A program made the translations under genes and the position numbers. The notes below the pieces were generated by a model. The model made no database searches. It saw only the letters and a program-made list of their open reading frames with translations, and had not been told where the DNA came from. From Fimbriimonadaceae bacterium (lineage in GTDB: Bacteria > Armatimonadota > Fimbriimonadia > Fimbriimonadales > Fimbriimonadaceae): DNA of 64,000 nucleotides. The DNA is taken from NCBI GenBank assembly GCA_019454105.1, contig CP075364.1, positions 2,359,362 through 2,423,361 of the forward strand, given 5' to 3'. This document shows positions 59,775-64,000 of this stretch, piece after piece; the stretch's first letter is position 1, and every line of letters begins with the position of its first letter.

Positions 59775-60383
59775 TCATGAGGCGCCGTGAAAGCGCAGCG
59801 CCCGAGCCCGGATCGAGCCGCAGACCATCTCCAGGACCGTGATCATTCCCGAGTCTTGTGAGTCTGGCCCGAAGAAACCCACCGCAGGCAAGATCTGGTT
59901 GGCGCACAAAGAAGCCAGCCCATGGACGCAAGACCAAGCGAAGAGGGCGCATTCGCGGTTGAATGCTTCGTCCTCAACTTCGGTCAGCCGGGAGACGACC
60001 TCCAAGACTCGGTCGAACGCGACCGCCGCCTTCGCCTCGATCCCCTCGAAAGCAGCCAACTCGGTGATTGGGAACTCGAACAGCAGACGATAGTGAAGGG
60101 GCTGCTCTGCAGCGAATCGCAAGTAGGCTTTGCCGATCTCGCCAAGCTCCTCGTCTGGTCGAGCTTTCGGCGGCCCAGACTCGATCGCCCGGCCGAGTTC
60201 CTCGTAGATCCGTCCTATGGCCTCGGCCAAGAGGTGGTCCCGGCTCTGGAAGTGCTTGTAAGGAGCCTGATGAGAAACATCGAGCCGCCGAGCCACTTCG
60301 CGGAGGCTCAAACTCGTCACACCGCTCTCAGCCATGATCTTCAGGGCTTCGTCAAGGCACCTCTCGCGCAGGGTCGCCCGCAT
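59775..60383 (-). CDS. TetR-family repressor
   Basis: The 202-residue product has a TetR helix-turn-helix at about residues 5-55 (ALKIMAESGVTSLSLREVA; VSHQAPYKHFQSRDHLLAEA). A TetR C-terminal ligand-binding domain of the WHG type follows (LHYRLLFEFPI; ALFAWSCVHGLASLCANQ). Its ATG directly follows the stop of the dehydrogenase gene. It is therefore the last gene of the operon it presumably represses, through the palindromes at 62474-62512. Confidence 0.9.
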   Translation of the reverse strand: MRATLRERCLDEALKIMAESGVTSLSLREVARRLDVSHQAPYKHFQSRDHLLAEAIGRIYEELGRAIESGPPKARPDEELGEIGKAYLRFAAEQPLHYRLLFEFPITELAAFEGIEAKAAVAFDRVLEVVSRLTEVEDEAFNRECALFAWSCVHGLASLCANQILPAVGFFGPDSQDSGMITVLEMVCGSIRARALRFHGAS

Positions 60384-61151
60384 CTATTCCCTGAGCATAT
60401 CCTTTGTGACCGCCGATAAGATCCTCACCCTGAGGCTCCTCGGCGCGATGCTGAGCAACCGGGTCAGGCTCCTCCCGTTCCTGCCCGGGACAAAGGTCGT
60501 CCGTCCCCCGAGGCCGTCCAAAATGTCACGAGCGACCTCGTCCGGGCGATCAGCTCGCTTCATCTTCAGTCCTGCGCGACGGGCAAACTGCGACTCGACC
60601 GGGCCAGGAGCTGCCGCGTGGACATGAACGCCCCTTGGCCCCCATTCTCGGGCCAAACCTTCGGCCAGACTCAGCACGTAGGCTTTCGTGGCCGAGTAGT
60701 TCGCTTGACCCGCCACGCCTTGCCACGCAACGATGGAGCTCACGAACACGAACGCCCCGCGACCCCGATGAAGCATAGCGGGGCCAAGACCATGGGCGAG
60801 TCGCCAAGGGGCCTCGCAGTTCAAGCGGATCATCTCGAGCTCGGTCGAAAGGCTGGCGGAAACGGCAGGGCCCGAGGAGCCGAAACCGGCTGCAGCGACC
60901 ACAAGTCCCAAGTCAAGTCCTTGGGCCCGACGAATCAGGGCCTCCACATCCTCACTCCGAGCCAGGTCGGCGCCGATGGGTTCGCATCCGGGAAGCTCAT
61001 CGGCCAAAGAAGTCAGTCTCGACGGGTCGCGCCCAGTGACAAGGACCTTGAATCCTCTCCGGGTCGCCTCACGGGCGACCTCCTGTCCAATTCCGCTCGT
61101 CGCGCCCGTCACAAGGGCCCAGGGCCCGAACTTCTCGATCAGGTGGCTCAT
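60384..61151 (-). CDS. Short-chain dehydrogenase/reductase
   Basis: The classical SDR has cofactor loop TGATSGIGQEVA, NADP-type Arg in TGRDPSRL, AAAGFGSSG, catalytic Ser in FVFVSSIVAWQG and Tyr-xxx-Lys in YSATKAYVLSL. I start it at ATG 61151 (ATGA with the upstream stop), giving 255 residues. A longer frame would overlap the Fe-S gene. The substrate is probably a lipid or other hydrophobic ketone/alcohol, judged from its SCP2-containing neighbour. Confidence 0.88.
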   Translation of the reverse strand: MSHLIEKFGPWALVTGATSGIGQEVAREATRRGFKVLVTGRDPSRLTSLADELPGCEPIGADLARSEDVEALIRRAQGLDLGLVVAAAGFGSSGPAVSASLSTELEMIRLNCEAPWRLAHGLGPAMLHRGRGAFVFVSSIVAWQGVAGQANYSATKAYVLSLAEGLAREWGPRGVHVHAAAPGPVESQFARRAGLKMKRADRPDEVARDILDGLGGRTTFVPGRNGRSLTRLLSIAPRSLRVRILSAVTKDMLRE

Positions 61152-62473
61152 GACGGGAAGCACCTTCCGAAGAGAGCAAGGCTGCGCAAATCTCCCCAGA
61201 ACTTCAGTTTGCGCTTGAGGAGCATCTTCCCGAGTGTGGTCCGCTTGGCCAAAAAGTCGATCCACCCCTCGGAGTCGACCTTCACCAACAATTGGGCCTT
61301 TCCCACATGCCCAGGCTCAATCGTTAGCCGTTGGTCGGCGATTCCGATCGTGACCTCCAAGGCTTCCTTGCCTGTGAACTGGAAGTGGTACCGGACGTCG
61401 ATCCCTTTGGCCTTTCCTCTCTGGAAAGCGAGAGGCATGGCCTGTAGCAGCTGGGCGACGCTGGTCGGACGCACGCCGCTGCCGATCCTGCGCACCGATT
61501 TGTGGGGGAACCGCTTGAGCACGTGCGTCTCGGCATCGCTACCAGGAACGACGTAAATCGGCTCCACTTTCTCTTGAAGGGGGTTAAGGGTTCCCTCAAT
61601 AAAACCCCGCTTGTCGCCGAGGAAACGGCCGATGATGTCGTCGCCCGCCGGGCAGACAGCCATGCAATATGCGGACTTGTAGTTCGGCCCAGTCGAAAGG
61701 CTCTGCCACCAAGAGGCGGTCTCTTGGTCGGTCACTTGGGACTGGTACGCTGACCGGCTCTTGCTGTCCGCGATTGTATCGACCCAGTCAATGAACCCAC
61801 CCATGAACTCGCGATAGTTGTGGTTCAAGCAAGCGACCGAATCAAAGTGACCGTCAGGGGAGATCGCTCCGACCGGGCAGGCCGACACGCAGAGCTTGCA
61901 CTCCAGGCACGGGTTGTAGTCGAGCGGGGCCGACTCGTCCGCCAGCTCACAGTCGAGCAAGATCGAGTTCAGAAGGACAAAGCTGCCGAACTTCGGGTGG
62001 ATCACGTTCCGATGAATTCCCATCTTCCCGAGCCCCGCCGCTTCGGCGACCACTTTGTGCGACACCACCCAGGTTCGGCCGGGAAACTCGTGCATCTCCA
62101 TCGGAAAGCCAGCCGCAGTGTTCATGCCCCGAATCCCCAAAGACTCGAGTCTTGAGACGATCCTCCTTCCGGTCTCGCCCACGTCGTCCGTCGCAGCATG
62201 GAACTCGTGGTTGGCCAGACTCCGCGCGACCGATTGAATCGGAGCAGGAGCCATCCTCTTCACGATGCCGAGCACAGCGCGCGCCGTTCCCATCGCCCTC
62301 TTGACATAGGGCCTTTCTAAGTCAAGCTCGGGTCTGTCGAGCCGGACGGCCCCGGCATCGTCGGCGCCGCATTCCATCGCGATTCTCCGAAGCTCGTCCA
62401 CGGTGATCGGCTTCGCTTGGACGGTCGGAACGCCCTTCTTGAATCGGACTGCCGAAGGGTGGTAGTTCTTCAT
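61148..62473 (-). CDS. Fe-S reductase-like protein fused to an SCP2 domain
   Basis: The 441-residue product has an N-terminal region like QueG/reductive-dehalogenase proteins (KVVAEAAGLGKMGIHRNVIHPKFGSFV over residues about 133-160). Its 4Fe-4S sites are CLECKLCVSACPVGAI plus CLNH and CMAVCPAGDD. The last 110 residues form a sterol-carrier-like SCP2 domain (VRYHFQFTGKEALEVTIGI; LLVKVDSEGWIDFL). Queuosine-type catalysis is unlikely because of the fusion. A redox role on a lipid-like substrate is my inference. Its ATG abuts an operator, so the transcript is probably leaderless. Confidence 0.7.
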   Translation of the reverse strand: MKNYHPSAVRFKKGVPTVQAKPITVDELRRIAMECGADDAGAVRLDRPELDLERPYVKRAMGTARAVLGIVKRMAPAPIQSVARSLANHEFHAATDDVGETGRRIVSRLESLGIRGMNTAAGFPMEMHEFPGRTWVVSHKVVAEAAGLGKMGIHRNVIHPKFGSFVLLNSILLDCELADESAPLDYNPCLECKLCVSACPVGAISPDGHFDSVACLNHNYREFMGGFIDWVDTIADSKSRSAYQSQVTDQETASWWQSLSTGPNYKSAYCMAVCPAGDDIIGRFLGDKRGFIEGTLNPLQEKVEPIYVVPGSDAETHVLKRFPHKSVRRIGSGVRPTSVAQLLQAMPLAFQRGKAKGIDVRYHFQFTGKEALEVTIGIADQRLTIEPGHVGKAQLLVKVDSEGWIDFLAKRTTLGKMLLKRKLKFWGDLRSLALFGRCFPS

Positions 62474-62512
62474 GGTTGACAGTGTAAACCATGAAGGTTG
62501 ACATTGTCAACC
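62474..62512 (-). promoter_or_regulatory. Two TetR-type operators on a leaderless promoter
   Basis: GGTTGACA-T-TGTCAACC (62496-62512) is a perfect 8-bp palindrome. GGTTGACA-G-TGTAAACC (62474-62490) is the same site with one mismatch. Centres are 22 bp apart, two helical turns. On the minus strand the first contains TTGACA (62510-62505), and 17 bp on is a weak TTACAC (62487-62482), which places transcription start near the ATG at 62473. Confidence 0.75.
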
Positions 62513-62609
62513 GCATCACGGTTGCCAGAGACCTCGACGGTCCCTGGGGTGCGACGTCAACCTTTCGATACCGCTGCCCGGGGCCATCAGAGAGTCTCGC
62601 GAGACTTCG

Positions 62610-63152
62610 TCACTGGCTCATGATCGCGATGATGATGAAGCCCACCCAAAAGAGGGCGACCAGGGCTATGAGCGCGGTCGCAATCAAGTTGACCACGAAG
62701 GGGGCTTGGGCGTTTGGGTTGCCCCGCTTCTTGGCTTCACTCGCAAAGTAGATGCCCGCACCTGTGCCGATACAGCCAAGGCAGAGCAAACCGACAGCCA
62801 GGGAGATCCAGCTATAAGTCACGTACTGAGAGCCATCATCGGGCGTGGCATAGGGCGATGGGGCGGAGCCACCGCCAAGGCCCGGTGCGGAGAATGGCGC
62901 AGACTCGGGCGAAGGCGTCTCATAGGAAGAGGTCGCCTGTGGCGGCAGGGTTTGGCCAAACCCGGGGGGCACGGCCTCCCGCGCTGTAAAAAGGATTCCT
63001 GGCACCGATGCTGCCGAGAGCCTGGCCCCTGTTGTCGCCGATTCGAGTTCAGTGTTCTCGTTGATGCGGCCCTCGGCCGCCCATTGGGTCAAAGTGTCGA
63101 CGTCGGCTGGCCCGAACTTTTGCCCGTCTGCCCAAATCACGTAGTACTTCAT
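62610..63152 (-). CDS. GYF-domain membrane protein, copy 1
   Basis: The N-terminal GYF_2-type domain (YYVIWADGQKFGPADVDTLTQWAAEGRI, residues about 3-30) is followed by a Pro/Ser-rich linker. Two C-terminal helices of the DUF4190/TM type (SLAVGLLCLGCIGTGAGIYFA; VVNLIATALIALVALFWVGF) complete it. GYF domains bind proline-rich peptides. It lies in tandem with a paralogue at 63184. Confidence 0.78.
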   Translation of the reverse strand: MKYYVIWADGQKFGPADVDTLTQWAAEGRINENTELESATTGARLSAASVPGILFTAREAVPPGFGQTLPPQATSSYETPSPESAPFSAPGLGGGSAPSPYATPDDGSQYVTYSWISLAVGLLCLGCIGTGAGIYFASEAKKRGNPNAQAPFVVNLIATALIALVALFWVGFIIIAIMSQ

Positions 63153-63183
63153 CGAATTAGTCCGATCCTACCTGTCAATGATG

Positions 63184-63678
63184 TCAGAACAGGTTCAGCG
63201 AGCGGCTGGCGAAGAACGCCAGCAAGTGGACGGCCAAGGCGACGACCGAGAGCCACAAGGCGGCTCCGGCGCGCGGCGACCCTTTTTGGCGAGCGACGAG
63301 GGACAGCACGAGAGCGAGGGCCGAAGGCACGAGCCCCAGCCCGCAGCACAAACAAAGAAAGGAACCCCCAGCAAGCCAAAAGGCTCCCGAAGCCTCATCG
63401 TCTCCAGGCTGCTTGAGACTCAGGGGCAAGGCGGGAACACCCGTAGGCGCTCCCATCCCTTGGGCTGGCCCGACGCTCGTTGGCGCCTGGACATGAGTTT
63501 GGGCCCCCGCGAAAACCAGTCCAGGGATCGAGGCGGCCATCGTGGCCTGCCCGGTGACTGAGTCCTCCACCAAGGTCGAGGGCAAGATCCGACCCTCGGA
63601 GGCCCACTGCACAAGCATTGGAAGAGTCGCAGGGCCGTACCTCTCCCCGTTTGGAAGGACGACAATGTACCGGGTCAC
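63184..63678 (-). CDS. GYF-domain membrane protein, copy 2
   Basis: The 164-residue paralogue has the same layout: GYF_2 (YIVVLPNGERYGPATLPMLVQWASEGRI, residues about 4-31), a shorter linker, then two hydrophobic segments. It precedes copy 1 in the direction of transcription by 31 bases, so they are probably one operon. Partners are not evident. Confidence 0.75.
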   Translation of the reverse strand: MTRYIVVLPNGERYGPATLPMLVQWASEGRILPSTLVEDSVTGQATMAASIPGLVFAGAQTHVQAPTSVGPAQGMGAPTGVPALPLSLKQPGDDEASGAFWLAGGSFLCLCCGLGLVPSALALVLSLVARQKGSPRAGAALWLSVVALAVHLLAFFASRSLNLF

Positions 63679-63720
63679 CTATCTTGAATTTACTTGGATT
63701 GGCATAATTGGATTCAAGCG

Positions 63721-64000
63721 ATGAAAGCACAGACCGCCTTCCCATCGTTCCGCCCTGCGTCGATGCCTGCCACGGTCGGTCTCATCGCAGCTTTGGCCGT
63801 GGCCTTTGTGGCGGGGTGGTTCCCGGAAGCCGGAGCGCAGCTGGCGAAGGCCATGGCCTTCGACGGCACGCTTTCGCGGCCATGGACGCTGGTCACGTAC
63901 CCCTTTGTGCTGCTCGGTGGGCAGGTCTTCTTCTTCCTCTTTCTGTGCCTATGGCTCGCGATCATTGGTCAACAACTTGAGCCGAAGCTGGGATCATTGC
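63721..64000 (+). CDS. Rhomboid-like membrane protein, N-terminal part
   Basis: ATG at 63721 opens a frame that runs off the window. Two hydrophobic segments flank FDGTLSRPWTLVTYPFVLLG, which matches the first loop of rhomboid proteins (RPWxLxTYxF). GQQLEPKLGS follows, like the conserved LE...G. The catalytic Ser/His lie beyond the edge, so protease activity cannot be judged. It diverges from the GYF pair. Confidence 0.65.
   Translation, partial: MKAQTAFPSFRPASMPATVGLIAALAVAFVAGWFPEAGAQLAKAMAFDGTLSRPWTLVTYPFVLLGGQVFFFLFLCLWLAIIGQQLEPKLGSL

Noticed and set aside
1-64000. CRISPR arrays and rRNA genes
   Set aside because: No regularly spaced repeat-spacer pattern or rRNA-like sequence was seen anywhere in the window.

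Overview
The window is chromosomal DNA of a GC-rich, aerobic, Gram-negative-type bacterium. It has an aa3/caa3-type oxidase, outer-membrane beta-barrels, a Wza-like polysaccharide export protein, lipoproteins, paired DUF2961/GH172 enzymes and families of large unrecognised secreted proteins. The gene style reminds me of Armatimonadota (Fimbriimonadia). That placement is a judgement, since no rRNA or ribosomal protein is present to settle it.

Host segment 1 (1-25605) carries: the end of a cytochrome oxidase operon; a Crp/Fnr regulator with a class III cyclase-like protein; plsC and purN; a tRNA-Sec (anticodon UCA, minus strand, 5051-5145); osmC, a polysaccharide export protein and rsmI; a SurA-like membrane-anchored protein; lexA with a readable promoter; pcrA; an aldo/keto reductase; TatD; two GH172-like enzymes; and two large paralogous secreted proteins that end just before tRNA-Arg(CCT).

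Mobile segment (about 25561-59760) is a 34-kb integrative element in the 3' end of tRNA-Arg(CCT). It is bounded by 46-bp direct repeats with one mismatch and by matching integrase arm-site arrays at both ends. Its left part holds a tyrosine integrase, an excisionase-like protein, a replication-relaxation protein, a VirD4/TraG-type ATPase, a candidate replication origin (two perfect DnaA boxes, hairpins, AT-rich tract) next to a winged-helix replication-type gene, RadC, a large serine recombinase and an ArdC-like antirestriction protein. No VirB4 or other mating-pore gene is visible, so it looks mobilizable rather than self-conjugative.

The right part is metal-resistance cargo. A plus-strand copper block runs DUF305; Cys-rich secreted protein; three-repeat YHS/TRASH protein; 47-residue Cys-rich membrane peptide; haem c/DUF2231 membrane protein; cupredoxin-like protein; NosL-like protein; a large His/Met-rich protein with a second NosL-like domain; beta-barrel; then CsoR, CopZ and CopA with two matching CsoR-type operators. 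A minus-strand block runs Cys-rich secreted protein, CzcC, CzcB, CzcA and a Zn/Cd-type P-ATPase. The periplasmic copper block is the best candidate here for a poorly described system: several redox- or metal-ligand-rich proteins are translationally coupled and include a domain used twice.

Host segment 2 (59761-64000) resumes with an operon of Fe-S/SCP2 fusion protein, short-chain dehydrogenase and TetR repressor. It is preceded by two 17-bp TetR-type palindromes that sit on an apparently leaderless promoter. Two tandem GYF-domain membrane proteins and the start of a rhomboid-like protein follow.
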